From NCBI RefSeq assembly GCF_018449605.1, contig NZ_JAAVUW010000001.1, positions 372,001 through 436,000 of the forward strand: a DNA stretch of 64,000 nucleotides, read 5' to 3'. Shown here in pieces: positions 15,420 to 23,093 of this stretch (the stretch's first letter is position 1; each line of letters opens with the position of its first letter). Source of the stretch: Luteibacter sp. dw_328 (lineage in GTDB: Bacteria > Pseudomonadota > Gammaproteobacteria > Xanthomonadales > Rhodanobacteraceae). The position numbers and the translations under genes are program-made. The notes beneath the pieces were generated by a model. The model saw only the letters and a list, made by a program, of their open reading frames with translations, had not been told where the DNA came from and made no database searches.

Positions 15420-17837
15420 ATGGCCGCCTACCTCACATCCCGCCTGACCGACGAGGCGGATTCCGCACTGGCGACTAACCATGACGGAAGCACGCTTGCG
15501 CGGCGACTCAGCGACAAATACAGCGACCGGGTCGCGACGGCCTTCACCGTCTTCGGTCGGGAAGGGCAGTTCGTACCCTTGCCCGACAATCTGCCCGCCG
15601 GCCTGTCGAAGGCACTGACCGCCCACGGTATCGAGCGCCTTTACAGCCACCAGCAGGAGGCCTGGGAAGCCGCCCGCTCGGGCAGTCATGTCCTCGTATC
15701 GACGCCGACCGCCTCGGGCAAGACGCTTTGCTACACGTTGCCGGTGATCGCCTCGGTGCTGGAGGCCGGCGCCAAGGCCTTGTACCTCTTCCCGACGAAG
15801 GCACTCGCCCAGGACCAGGTCGCCGAGTTGCTCGAGTTGAACCGGGCGGGCGACCTCGGCGTCAAGGCCTTCACTTTCGACGGCGACACCCCGGGCGACG
15901 CGCGTCAGGCTATCCGCCTGCACGGCGATGTGGTCGTCAGCAATCCCGACATGCTCCATCAGGCCATTCTTCCGCATCACACGAAGTGGGCACAGTTCTT
16001 CGAAAACCTCCGTTACGTGGTGATCGACGAGATCCATACCTATCGCGGTGTGTTCGGCTCGCACCTCGCCAACGTGTTGCGGCGCCTGAAGCGCATCTGT
16101 GCATTCTACGGGGTGAAACCACAGTTCATCCTGTGCTCGGCCACCATCGGCAACGCTACCGAACATGCCCAGGCCCTGATCGAGGACGAGGTCGCCACCA
16201 TCACGCGCAGCGGTGCGCCGAGCGGCGACAAGCACATCCTTTTGTGGAACCCGCCGGTGATCAACCCGGATCTCGGTCTGCGCGCATCCGCACGGTCGCA
16301 GACCAACCTGATCGCCCGTGTGGCGATCAAGGCGAAGATGAAGACACTGGTGTTCGCGCAGTCGCGGCTGATGGTCGAGGTACTCACCAAATACCTGAAG
16401 GATGTCTTCGATCACGACACGCGACTGCCGGCGCGCATTCGCGCGTACCGTGGCGGATACCTGCCCACCGAGCGGCGCGAGGTGGAGCGTGCGATGCGCG
16501 CGGGCAACGTCGACGGCATCGTGTCCACGTCCGCGCTGGAGCTCGGCGTCGACATCGGCAGCCTCGACGCGGTCGTGCTCAATGGGTATCCGGGCTCGAT
16601 TGCCGCCACGTGGCAGCGATTCGGTCGCGCCGGACGACGCCAGCAGCCGTCGCTCGGCGTGCTGGTCGCCACCAGTGCGCCGCTCGACCAGTACCTTATG
16701 CGACATCCGGCCTTCCTTACCGAGGCGACCCCGGAGCAGGCGCGCATCCAGCCCGACCAGCCGCTGATCCTGCTCGACCACATCCGTTGTGCCGCCTTCG
16801 AACTGCCGTTCGTCGCGGGGGATGCGTTCGGCCCCGATGATGCCGGGCCGTATCTCCAGGTCCTCGCCGAAGCGGAGGTGTTGCACCAGGAAGGCGAGCG
16901 TTGGGAATGGATTGCCGACAGCTACCCGGCCAACGCCGTGAGCCTTCGCTCGGTGGCCGATGGCAATTTCGTCGTCGTCGACCGTACGGAAGGCAGGCAG
17001 ACGATCATCGCCGAGGTGGACTACTCGGCCGCGGCGCTGACGTTGTACGAGGGAGCGATCCACATGATCCAGTCGGTGCCTTACCAGGTCGAAAAACTCG
17101 ACTGGGACGGGCGCAAGGCGTACTGCACGCGCACGCGCGTGGATTACTACACGGATGCCATCGACTACACCAAACTGAAAGAGCTCGAGTGTTTCGACGG
17201 TAGCAAGGCGGGCGAGGGCAGTGCACGTCATGGCGAGGTGCATGTCGTGCGTCGCGTGTCCGGCTACAAGAAGATTCGTTACTACACGCACGAGAACATC
17301 GGCTATGGACCGGTGAACCTGCCCGACCAGGAGCTTCATTCCACCGCCGTCTGGTGGCAGTTGCCGCAGACGGTGCTCGACGAAGCGTTTCGCTCACGCC
17401 AGCACGCGCTCGACGGATTCCTCGGTGCGGCCTATGCGCTGCACACGGCGGCCGTGGTGGCGGTGATGGCTGAGCCGCGCGACCTGCAGAAGGCGGTGGG
17501 TTCGGGCGACGGCGGCTGGTCGGCGCAGGTGGATGCCGCGGGTCGTGGACAGATTCGTGCGCAGGATGGCGGGCTCGCCCTGGCGGACGCGCTCGAGCGC
17601 TTCCTGCCCACCGTCTATCTCTACGACAACTTTCCCGGGGGCGTCGGCCTCAGCGAGCCGTTGTTCCGGCGTGCGCCGGAGCTTGTCACGCATGCACTGG
17701 CCACGATCGAAGGCTGCGAATGCAAGGCTGGCTGCCCCGCCTGCGTCGGCCCCGTGCTCGCCGCTGATGAGAACCGGGAGGAGACGCCGCGCGCACTCGC
17801 CGCGCGCGTGCTACGCCTGCTCGGAGCCGCCGCATGA
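15420..17837 (+). CDS. mrfA: DEAD/DEAH helicase with C-terminal DUF1998, MrfA (YprA) type
   Basis: An 805-residue superfamily 2 DNA helicase. Walker A is STPTASGKT (about residue 95), the DEAD-box variant DEIH is at residues 203-206, the motif III region is LCSATIGNATEHA, and motifs IV-VI run through STSALELGVDIGSLDAVV and QRFGRAGRRQQPS. The C-terminal DUF1998 region carries four Cys at 766, 768, 772 and 775 (GCECKAGCPACVG), a likely metal-binding cluster. This is the layout of B. subtilis MrfA/YprA, which acts with MrfB in repair of mitomycin C damage. The stop overlaps the start of mrfB by four bases, as expected for that pair. Confidence 0.88.
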   Translation: MAAYLTSRLTDEADSALATNHDGSTLARRLSDKYSDRVATAFTVFGREGQFVPLPDNLPAGLSKALTAHGIERLYSHQQEAWEAARSGSHVLVSTPTASGKTLCYTLPVIASVLEAGAKALYLFPTKALAQDQVAELLELNRAGDLGVKAFTFDGDTPGDARQAIRLHGDVVVSNPDMLHQAILPHHTKWAQFFENLRYVVIDEIHTYRGVFGSHLANVLRRLKRICAFYGVKPQFILCSATIGNATEHAQALIEDEVATITRSGAPSGDKHILLWNPPVINPDLGLRASARSQTNLIARVAIKAKMKTLVFAQSRLMVEVLTKYLKDVFDHDTRLPARIRAYRGGYLPTERREVERAMRAGNVDGIVSTSALELGVDIGSLDAVVLNGYPGSIAATWQRFGRAGRRQQPSLGVLVATSAPLDQYLMRHPAFLTEATPEQARIQPDQPLILLDHIRCAAFELPFVAGDAFGPDDAGPYLQVLAEAEVLHQEGERWEWIADSYPANAVSLRSVADGNFVVVDRTEGRQTIIAEVDYSAAALTLYEGAIHMIQSVPYQVEKLDWDGRKAYCTRTRVDYYTDAIDYTKLKELECFDGSKAGEGSARHGEVHVVRRVSGYKKIRYYTHENIGYGPVNLPDQELHSTAVWWQLPQTVLDEAFRSRQHALDGFLGAAYALHTAAVVAVMAEPRDLQKAVGSGDGGWSAQVDAAGRGQIRAQDGGLALADALERFLPTVYLYDNFPGGVGLSEPLFRRAPELVTHALATIEGCECKAGCPACVGPVLAADENREETPRALAARVLRLLGAAA

Positions 17838-18787
17838 GCGACCTCGCCTCGAGACTGGCCGCCCTCCGTAAGCAGGCCGGCGGCCGATCTCCAGCTTCTG
17901 TAGGAGCCGATTCATCGGCGAACCAACCCGGCCTCAGTCCGAACAAGGTCGGCCCCGCTCCGCCGGAATCGCCGATGAATCGGCTCCTACAGAAGCCTGG
18001 CGTCGACCTGGCGGCCCTGCGCCGGATGGCGGGGGTGCGCGAGCGCCTCGGCCAGCCGCGCATGCCACCACGCACCTTTAGCCGTGACGTCCCCGGCGAG
18101 GAGATCGCCCCTGGTCTGCGCTACCTCGAGCAGCGCTACGCGTGGCCCGATGCGCCGTCCGAACTCGATCTCACGTTCGCTCGCCTCACCAGCGCGCGTC
18201 GCGAACACGTGCTGCATTTCGATACCGAAACCACGGGGCTCGCCGGCGGCACCGGCACACGCGCCTTCATGATCGGTGCGGCCGACTGGCACGATGGCGG
18301 CTTGCGCGTACGCCAGCTCTACATAACCACCATGGCGGCGGAAAGCGCCATGTTGCGATCGTTCGCCGACTGGATCGACGCCGACACGGTGCTGGTCAGT
18401 TACAACGGAAAATCCTACGACGCGCCACTGCTCGCGACGCGTTATCGGCTCGCTCGCATGACGAATCCACTCACCGGGCTGACGCATGTCGATCTGCTGC
18501 ACCCCGTGCGCCGCCGATACCGCCAGGTGTGGGAGAACTGCAAGATGCAGACGGCGGAACGAAACCTGCTGCGCATCGTGCGCGAAGACGATCTGCCGGG
18601 ATCGGAAGCACCGCGGGCATGGCTCACGTATCTTCGCGGCGGGTCGTCAGGGGATCTCGTGCGCGTCGCTGCACACAACCTGCAGGACGTGCGCAGCCTC
18701 AGCGGCCTGCTCGTCGAGGCGCACGGTTGGGCCGCGCTGGATGCACGGCATGCGCAGGAAGGTTCGCTGCACGGTAACGAAAAATAG
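17834..18787 (+). CDS. mrfB: RNase H-like exonuclease, MrfB (YprB) type, with in-frame REP insertion
   Basis: A 317-residue DEDD-type nuclease domain protein. The first catalytic motif is HFDTETTGLAGGTGT (Asp130, Glu132), followed by LVSYNGKSYDAPLLATRYRL, HVDLLHPVRRRYRQ and VAAHNLQDVRSLSGLL, matching the YprB ribonuclease H-like domain; MrfB is the exonuclease partner of MrfA. The long TPR tail of the Bacillus protein is absent. Residues 23-53 (VGADSSAN through PMNRLLQ) are encoded by an inverted pair of REP elements inserted in frame in the N-terminal linker ahead of the nuclease domain. It overlaps mrfA by ATGA. Confidence 0.85.
   Translation: MSDLASRLAALRKQAGGRSPASVGADSSANQPGLSPNKVGPAPPESPMNRLLQKPGVDLAALRRMAGVRERLGQPRMPPRTFSRDVPGEEIAPGLRYLEQRYAWPDAPSELDLTFARLTSARREHVLHFDTETTGLAGGTGTRAFMIGAADWHDGGLRVRQLYITTMAAESAMLRSFADWIDADTVLVSYNGKSYDAPLLATRYRLARMTNPLTGLTHVDLLHPVRRRYRQVWENCKMQTAERNLLRIVREDDLPGSEAPRAWLTYLRGGSSGDLVRVAAHNLQDVRSLSGLLVEAHGWAALDARHAQEGSLHGNEK
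17900..17990. repeat. REP pair (BIME) inside mrfB coding sequence
   Basis: Forward core at 17900-17922 and inverse core at 17968-17990, with outer flanks CCAGCTTCTG and AGAAGCCTGG continuing the inverted repeat. The 91-base block is read in frame and codes residues 23-53 of MrfB. Confidence 0.9.
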
Positions 18788-18844
18788 ACGCGGTTCCGCG
18801 CACGCTCGCTCGAATCCCGTTGAAAGCGGTAAGGAGGCGAAGGC

Positions 18845-19003
18845 ATGAGCGAGGCGACCAAACCCTGCGATCACGACGGGTGCAACTGCCAGGTCCCGGT
18901 GTCGCGTGACTTCTGCAGCGAAAGTTGCCGCATGGCGGCCGAAAGCCAGAACGTGGGTGGCGCCTGCGAGTGCGGCCATGCGGCCTGCCAACAGCGGCGC
19001 TGA
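18845..19003 (+). CDS. Small bacterial metallothionein-like protein
   Basis: A 52-residue protein starting MSEATKPCDHDGCNCQVPVS with eight Cys (8, 13, 15, 24, 28, 41, 43, 48) and two His. The spacing CNC near the start, FCSESC in the middle and GGACECGHAAC at the end resembles the bacterial metallothionein family of SmtA (which has YYCSEAC and GCGHTGC at matching places). Such proteins bind zinc, cadmium or copper in the cytoplasm. AAGGAGG at 18831-18837 is an excellent ribosome-binding site seven bases before the ATG. A small hydrophilic protein gene follows after 23 bases. The gene is easily missed because of its length. Confidence 0.8.
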   Translation: MSEATKPCDHDGCNCQVPVSRDFCSESCRMAAESQNVGGACECGHAACQQRR

Positions 19004-19026
19004 CGACGATACGCGAGGAGTACAAC

Positions 19027-19173
19027 ATGACCGACGAAAAGAAACAGCCGACGTCCGGCTACCGCGAAGAGAATCTCAAGCCGTCGCAGGGAAAGCCAAA
19101 GGTGCCCGGCGAAGGCCATCCGAAGGAATCTCAGAATAATCCCAACCAGAAGCCCGGCAAGCAGGGCTCCTGA
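19027..19173 (+). CDS. Small hydrophilic, disordered protein
   Basis: A 48-residue protein starting MTDEKKQPTSGYREENLKPS and ending NNPNQKPGKQGS, rich in Lys, Pro, Gly, Asn and Gln, with no hydrophobic core, so probably disordered. GAGGAG at 19015-19020 is a strong site six bases before ATG 19027. It follows the metallothionein-like gene by 23 bases and is probably co-transcribed with it. Function unknown. Confidence 0.65.
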   Translation: MTDEKKQPTSGYREENLKPSQGKPKVPGEGHPKESQNNPNQKPGKQGS

Positions 19174-19183
19174 TGGTGACAGG

Positions 19184-19231
19184 CAAATATGGGAGCCGCC
19201 AAATGTGGGAGCCGCCAAATGTGGGAGCCGC
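19184..19231 (+). repeat. Three tandem 16-base repeats
   Basis: Three consecutive copies of CAAATRTGGGAGCCGC (19184-19199, 19200-19215, 19216-19231); the first differs by one base. The last copy runs straight into a GTGGGAGCC-type REP hairpin, so these are stepped duplications of the REP head. Confidence 0.8.
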
Positions 19232-19287
19232 TTCAGCGGCGATAGCCAGGGTGCCGCACCCCCATCGCCGGCATAGCCGGCTCCCAC
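19221..19287. repeat. Variant REP pair (GTGGGAGCCGCTTCAGCGGC type)
   Basis: Forward core GTGGGAGCCGCTTCAGCGGC at 19221-19243 and an inverse variant ending CCGGCTCCCAC at 19264-19287. The stem sequence differs from the GATTCATCGGC family found elsewhere in the window. It lies between convergent genes. Confidence 0.75.
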
Positions 19288-19294
19288 AACGGAC

Positions 19295-19882
19295 TCAGGC
19301 CGCCTTGCGCAGCAGTCCACCGATCGAAGCGATAGCGCCACCGATCGCCTGCGTCTTGTGGTCGTCGCTCATGGCGACACCCTCGGCGCGGACGAACTCG
19401 ATGTCGGTGACACCGAGGAAGGCGAACACCGCGCGCAGGTACGGCTCCTGGAAGTCCATGCCGGCAGCTGGCGAACCCGGGAGGCTGTAAACGCCGCCAC
19501 GCGAGGACGCGATGATCACGCGCTTGCCACCTGCCAGGCCCTCGGGGCCGGCCGCGGTGTACTGGAAGGTCTTGCCCGCGACGGCAATGCGATCGATCCA
19601 GGCCTTGAGCGAGCTCGTAATGCCGAAGTTGTACATCGGCGCACCGATGACAATGACGTCGGCGGCGAGGAATTCCTCGAGAACCGCGGCGTTCTCGGCG
19701 GCAGCCGGATCGTTTTCACCGGCCGGCAGGCCCCAATGGCCGAGCGGTGCGGCGTGCAGGTCACGGTAGGTCACGTCGACGCCCGGGTGGTTCTTCACGA
19801 ACTCCGCCACGACGGCCGCCGTCAGACCGCGGGAAACAGAATAGGCGCCAAGCGCGCTGGCATCGAGATGCAGGAGTTTCAT
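19295..19882 (-). CDS. azoR: FMN-dependent NADH-azoreductase
   Basis: A 195-residue flavodoxin-like quinone/azo reductase. The FMN-binding region is [18 protein letters not shown] at the N-terminus, [20 protein letters not shown] (residues 78-97) is the AzoR signature, and [12 protein letters not shown] is the third flavin loop. Length is typical of AzoR (about 200 residues). These cytoplasmic enzymes reduce quinones and azo dyes with NADH. A LysR-type regulator is transcribed divergently from the adjacent region and probably controls it. Confidence 0.9.
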   Translation of the reverse strand: MKLLHLDASALGAYSVSRGLTAAVVAEFVKNHPGVDVTYRDLHAAPLGHWGLPAGENDPAAAENAAVLEEFLAADVIVIGAPMYNFGITSSLKAWIDRIAVAGKTFQYTAAGPEGLAGGKRVIIASSRGGVYSLPGSPAAGMDFQEPYLRAVFAFLGVTDIEFVRAEGVAMSDDHKTQAIGGAIASIGGLLRKAA

Positions 19883-20003
19883 GGGTGTTCCTCAGTCGTA
19901 GACCGCAGGATGCGGGACGGAGGAAACGATACGCCGGCGACAATCGCCTGATTAGCCCGCCTGGAGTAGACTCATTGTTCCGAATGAGAAACGACGGATT
20001 CCG

Positions 20004-21032
20004 ATGGAAGGCGCGCTGCAGGACCTCAACGATCTGTACTTCTTCGCCTCCGTGGTCGAGCACGGGGGCTTCTCGGCCGCCGGGCGCGCCCTGGGTATCC
20101 CGAAGTCCCGCTTGAGCAAGCGCATCGCCCAGCTGGAGGATCGGCTGGGTGTGCGGCTGCTCCAGCGGACCACGCGTCGCTTCGTCGTCACCGAAATCGG
20201 TGAGCGCTTCTACGCCCATTGCCGCGCCGTTCTGGAAGAAGCACGGGCGGCGCAGGACGCCGTGGACGAGCTGCGCACCGAGCCGCGGGGCATCGTGCGC
20301 GTGAGCTGTCCCGTCTCGCTCGCCCAGAACGTGCTCGGTCCGATGCTGCCGGCCTTTCTGCTCGAACACCCCAAGGTGCAGGTGCGCGTGACCGCGACCA
20401 ATCGCCGGGTCGACGTTATCGGCGAAGCCTTCGACGTGGCGATCCGGGTGCGCGAGAAGCTCGATACGGACGCCACCCTGGTCCTGCGCAGCATCGGCTT
20501 CGCGCGCAACCTGCTGGTGGCCAGCCCGAAGTTCCTCGACAGCAACGGTCGCCCGAAGACCCTCGACGAACTGGCCGCGCTGCCGGCCTTGTCCATGTAC
20601 GAGCATGAAGGCGCGCAGGTGTGGGAGCTGGTCGACTCCAACGGCAAGAAGGCCGCCGTCGAGGTCAAACCGCGGCTGGTCAGTGGCGATTTCTCGATGC
20701 TGATCGCGGCTGCCGTGCAGTGCTGTGGCGTCGCGCTGTTACCCGAGGATTACTGTGGCCCGTTGATTTCCAGCGGCGAGCTGGAATGGGTGCTGCCCGA
20801 GTACACCACGGCCCAGGGGACGCTGCACTTCGTCTACCCGAGCCGCCGTGGCCTGCTGCCGGCCATTCGCAGCTTCGTCGACTTCCTCGCCGATCGCCTG
20901 CCCAAGGCGCAGGCCGAGTTCCACAAGGACTGCGACAAGGTGGCGGCCGATCCCAGCCAGGCAGGAGCGATCAAGATGGCGCGCATGTTAGGATCGAGCC
21001 CTTCGGCCACGTTTGGCCATCCAAACGAGTAA
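20004..21032 (+). CDS. LysR family transcriptional regulator
   Basis: A 342-residue LysR regulator. The N-terminal winged helix-turn-helix is MEGALQDLNDLYFFASVVEH then GGFSAAGRALGIPKSRLSKR (residues 1-60), followed by a substrate-binding domain starting GIVRVSCPVSLAQNVLGPML. It is somewhat long at the C-terminus (extra 30-40 residues after DFLADRLPKA). It is divergent from azoR across 121 bases, the usual arrangement for a quinone- or drug-responsive regulator of an azoreductase. The aminotransferase gene follows by nine bases, but its function belongs with methionine salvage. Confidence 0.85.
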   Translation: MEGALQDLNDLYFFASVVEHGGFSAAGRALGIPKSRLSKRIAQLEDRLGVRLLQRTTRRFVVTEIGERFYAHCRAVLEEARAAQDAVDELRTEPRGIVRVSCPVSLAQNVLGPMLPAFLLEHPKVQVRVTATNRRVDVIGEAFDVAIRVREKLDTDATLVLRSIGFARNLLVASPKFLDSNGRPKTLDELAALPALSMYEHEGAQVWELVDSNGKKAAVEVKPRLVSGDFSMLIAAAVQCCGVALLPEDYCGPLISSGELEWVLPEYTTAQGTLHFVYPSRRGLLPAIRSFVDFLADRLPKAQAEFHKDCDKVAADPSQAGAIKMARMLGSSPSATFGHPNE

Positions 21033-21041
21033 GGATGTTCG

Positions 21042-22187
21042 ATGCAGCTCGAAACCAAGCTTCCCAAGGTCGGCACGACCATTTTCAGCGTGATGAGCCA
21101 GCTCGCGCTGGAACACAAGGCGGTCAACCTGGGCCAGGGCTTTCCTGATTTCGAGCCGCCGGAGCCCCTGCGCGAAGCGATCACGCGGGCGATGGCCGAG
21201 GGCAAGAACCAGTACGCCCCCGGCATCGGCATTCCAAAGCTGCGCGAGCAGATTGCCGCGAAAACCGAGCGCCTGTACGGTCATCGGGTCAGCCCGGACA
21301 CCGAGGTCACGGTCACCTCGGGTGCCACGGAAGCCTTGTTCTCCGCTATCGCCGCCGTGGTGAGGGCAGGGGAGGAAGTGATCGTTTTCGACCCCTGCTA
21401 CGACAGCTACGAGCCAGCCATCGAACTCCAGGGCGCGACCGCGGTGCATATCCCGTTGACGCTGCCTGCGTTCGGCATCGACTGGCAACGCGTGCGTGAG
21501 GCCGTGACGCCGAAAACCCGCATGATCCTGATCAACTCGCCGCACAATCCGTCGGGGGCGGTGCTTTCGCGAGCCGACCTTGACGAGCTGGCGTCCATCG
21601 TGCGCGACACCAACATCGTCGTGTTGTCCGACGAAGTCTACGAACACATCGTGTTCGACGGTGCGGAACACCAGAGCGTGTTGCGCCACGAGGAACTGGC
21701 CACGCGCAGTATCGTGGTCTCGTCGTTCGGCAAGACCTACCACTGCACGGGCTGGAAGGTCGGCTACGCGATTGCGCCCAAGGCATTGACGGCCGAGTTC
21801 CGCAAGGTTCACCAGTACCTGACCTTCTGCACGTTCAGTCCGGCGCAGTGGGCATTCGCCGAGTTCCTCGAGTCCACGCCGGAGCATTACCTCGAACTGC
21901 CGGCGTTCTACCAGGCCAAGCGCGATCGTTTCCGTGAACTGATCGCACCATCGCGGTTGAAACTGCTCGATGTTCCGGGCGGCTATTTCCAGCTGGTCGA
22001 CTACAGCGCCATCCGCGATCTCGATGACATCAATTTCAGCGAATGGCTCGTGCGCGAAGGCGGCGTGGCCGCGATTCCCCTTAGCCCGTTCTACGAGAGT
22101 GCGCCGGATACGCGGCTGGTCCGGCTCTGCTTCGCCAAGAACGACGCCACCATGGAAGCCGCTGCGGAGCTGCTGTGCAAACTCTGA
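21042..22187 (+). CDS. ybdL: PLP-dependent aminotransferase, YbdL/MtnE-like methionine aminotransferase
   Basis: A 381-residue class I aminotransferase. Visible features: NLGQGFPDFEPPEPLREAI, TSGATEALFSAIAAV, INSPHNPSGAVLSRADLDEL, LSDEVYEHIVFDG and the PLP-Lys in SSFGKTYHCTGWKVGYAI (Lys231). It matches the YbdL group, which transaminates methionine and its keto acid 2-keto-4-methylthiobutyrate, the last step of methionine salvage. An omega-amidase overlaps its 3' end and mtnC, mtnD and mtnB lie within 5 kb, supporting that role. Start ATG 21042 sits nine bases after the LysR gene. Confidence 0.88.
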   Translation: MQLETKLPKVGTTIFSVMSQLALEHKAVNLGQGFPDFEPPEPLREAITRAMAEGKNQYAPGIGIPKLREQIAAKTERLYGHRVSPDTEVTVTSGATEALFSAIAAVVRAGEEVIVFDPCYDSYEPAIELQGATAVHIPLTLPAFGIDWQRVREAVTPKTRMILINSPHNPSGAVLSRADLDELASIVRDTNIVVLSDEVYEHIVFDGAEHQSVLRHEELATRSIVVSSFGKTYHCTGWKVGYAIAPKALTAEFRKVHQYLTFCTFSPAQWAFAEFLESTPEHYLELPAFYQAKRDRFRELIAPSRLKLLDVPGGYFQLVDYSAIRDLDDINFSEWLVREGGVAAIPLSPFYESAPDTRLVRLCFAKNDATMEAAAELLCKL

Positions 22188-22978
22188 CCGTTTCCCTCGT
22201 CCAGGGCGCGACGCGCTGGCACGATGCCGCCGGCAACCGCGACTATTACGGCAAGCTGGTGCGCGGCGCAGCGCCCAGCGACCTCATCGTGCTTCCGGAG
22301 ACCTTCCTCTCCGGCTTCACTAACGACACGCTCGGCAACGCCGAAACGATGGACGGCGTCAGTGTGGCGTGGATGCGCGCTTTGGCCACCGAAGTGAACG
22401 CCACACTCACCGGCAGCCTGGTGATCCGCGAAGGCGATACGGTCTTCAACCGGCTCCTGTGGGCATCGCCGGACGGTTCGCTGGCGTATTACGACAAGCG
22501 CCATCTGTTCCGCATGGCGGGCGAGCACACACGCTACGGCGGCGGTAACGAGCGCCTCATCGTGGAACTGAAAGGTTGGCGCATCCTGCCGCAGGTCTGC
22601 TACGACCTGCGCTTTCCGGTATGGCTGCGCAACGGACGTCGCGAAGAAGCGGCCGGCGGCATGGACTACGACCTGGCGCTGTTCGTGGCTAACTGGCCGG
22701 CGGCGCGGCGCCATCCGTGGCGGACCTTGCTGCGGGCGCGCGCGATTGAGAACCTCGCGTACGTCATCGGCGTGAACCGTGTCGGCGTGGACGGCAACGA
22801 TCTGCCTTACGCCGGCGATAGCGCCGTGATCGACACGGTCGGCGAGCCGCTGGTGGAACTGGGCGCGCAGGAGCAGGTCATCACCGTGGTCCTGGACCCC
22901 GCTTCGCTAAAGGCACACCGCGAGCGTTTCCCGGCGTGGATGGACGCCGACCGCTTCGCCCTCGATACCTCGGCCTGA
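22175..22978 (+). CDS. yafV: Omega-amidase, nitrilase family (YafV/MtnU type)
   Basis: A 267-residue carbon-nitrogen hydrolase with the nitrilase triad: Glu42 (VLPETFLSGF), Lys108 (YYDKRHLFRM) and Cys142 (PQVCYDLRFPVWLRN). The length and motifs match the YafV/Nit2 omega-amidase group, which hydrolyses 2-oxoglutaramate, the product when glutamine is the amino donor to a keto acid. Paired with the aminotransferase it pulls the methionine salvage transamination forward. The GTG start at 22175 overlaps the aminotransferase stop by 13 bases, with GGAG at 22166-22169, implying translational coupling. Confidence 0.88.
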   Translation: MQTLTVSLVQGATRWHDAAGNRDYYGKLVRGAAPSDLIVLPETFLSGFTNDTLGNAETMDGVSVAWMRALATEVNATLTGSLVIREGDTVFNRLLWASPDGSLAYYDKRHLFRMAGEHTRYGGGNERLIVELKGWRILPQVCYDLRFPVWLRNGRREEAAGGMDYDLALFVANWPAARRHPWRTLLRARAIENLAYVIGVNRVGVDGNDLPYAGDSAVIDTVGEPLVELGAQEQVITVVLDPASLKAHRERFPAWMDADRFALDTSA

Positions 22979-23012
22979 CCGGCCAATCAGTTAACCGGAT
23001 AACCGGCTCTTC

Positions 23013-23093
23013 GTGGGAGCCGATTCATCGGCGATCCCGCGGCGGCGGGCAAGGCTGCCGCAAGCACCCATTCGCCGATGAATCGGCTCCTAC
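23013..23093. repeat. REP pair (BIME) overlapping the stop of the C13 peptidase gene
   Basis: Forward core (GTGGGAGCCGATTCATCGGC) at 23013-23035 and inverse core at 23071-23093. The inverse copy holds the TAG stop (23090-23092) of the C13 peptidase gene on the minus strand. Confidence 0.85.

Noticed and set aside
15189-17339. Very long minus-strand open frame (716 codons) across mrfA
   Set aside because: It is an antisense shadow of the GC-rich mrfA gene; its composition (His/Arg/Val-rich) is typical of such frames.
19184-19287. Three short direct repeats considered as a CRISPR array
   Set aside because: Repeats are 16 bases and contiguous with no spacers, so this is a REP duplication, not CRISPR.
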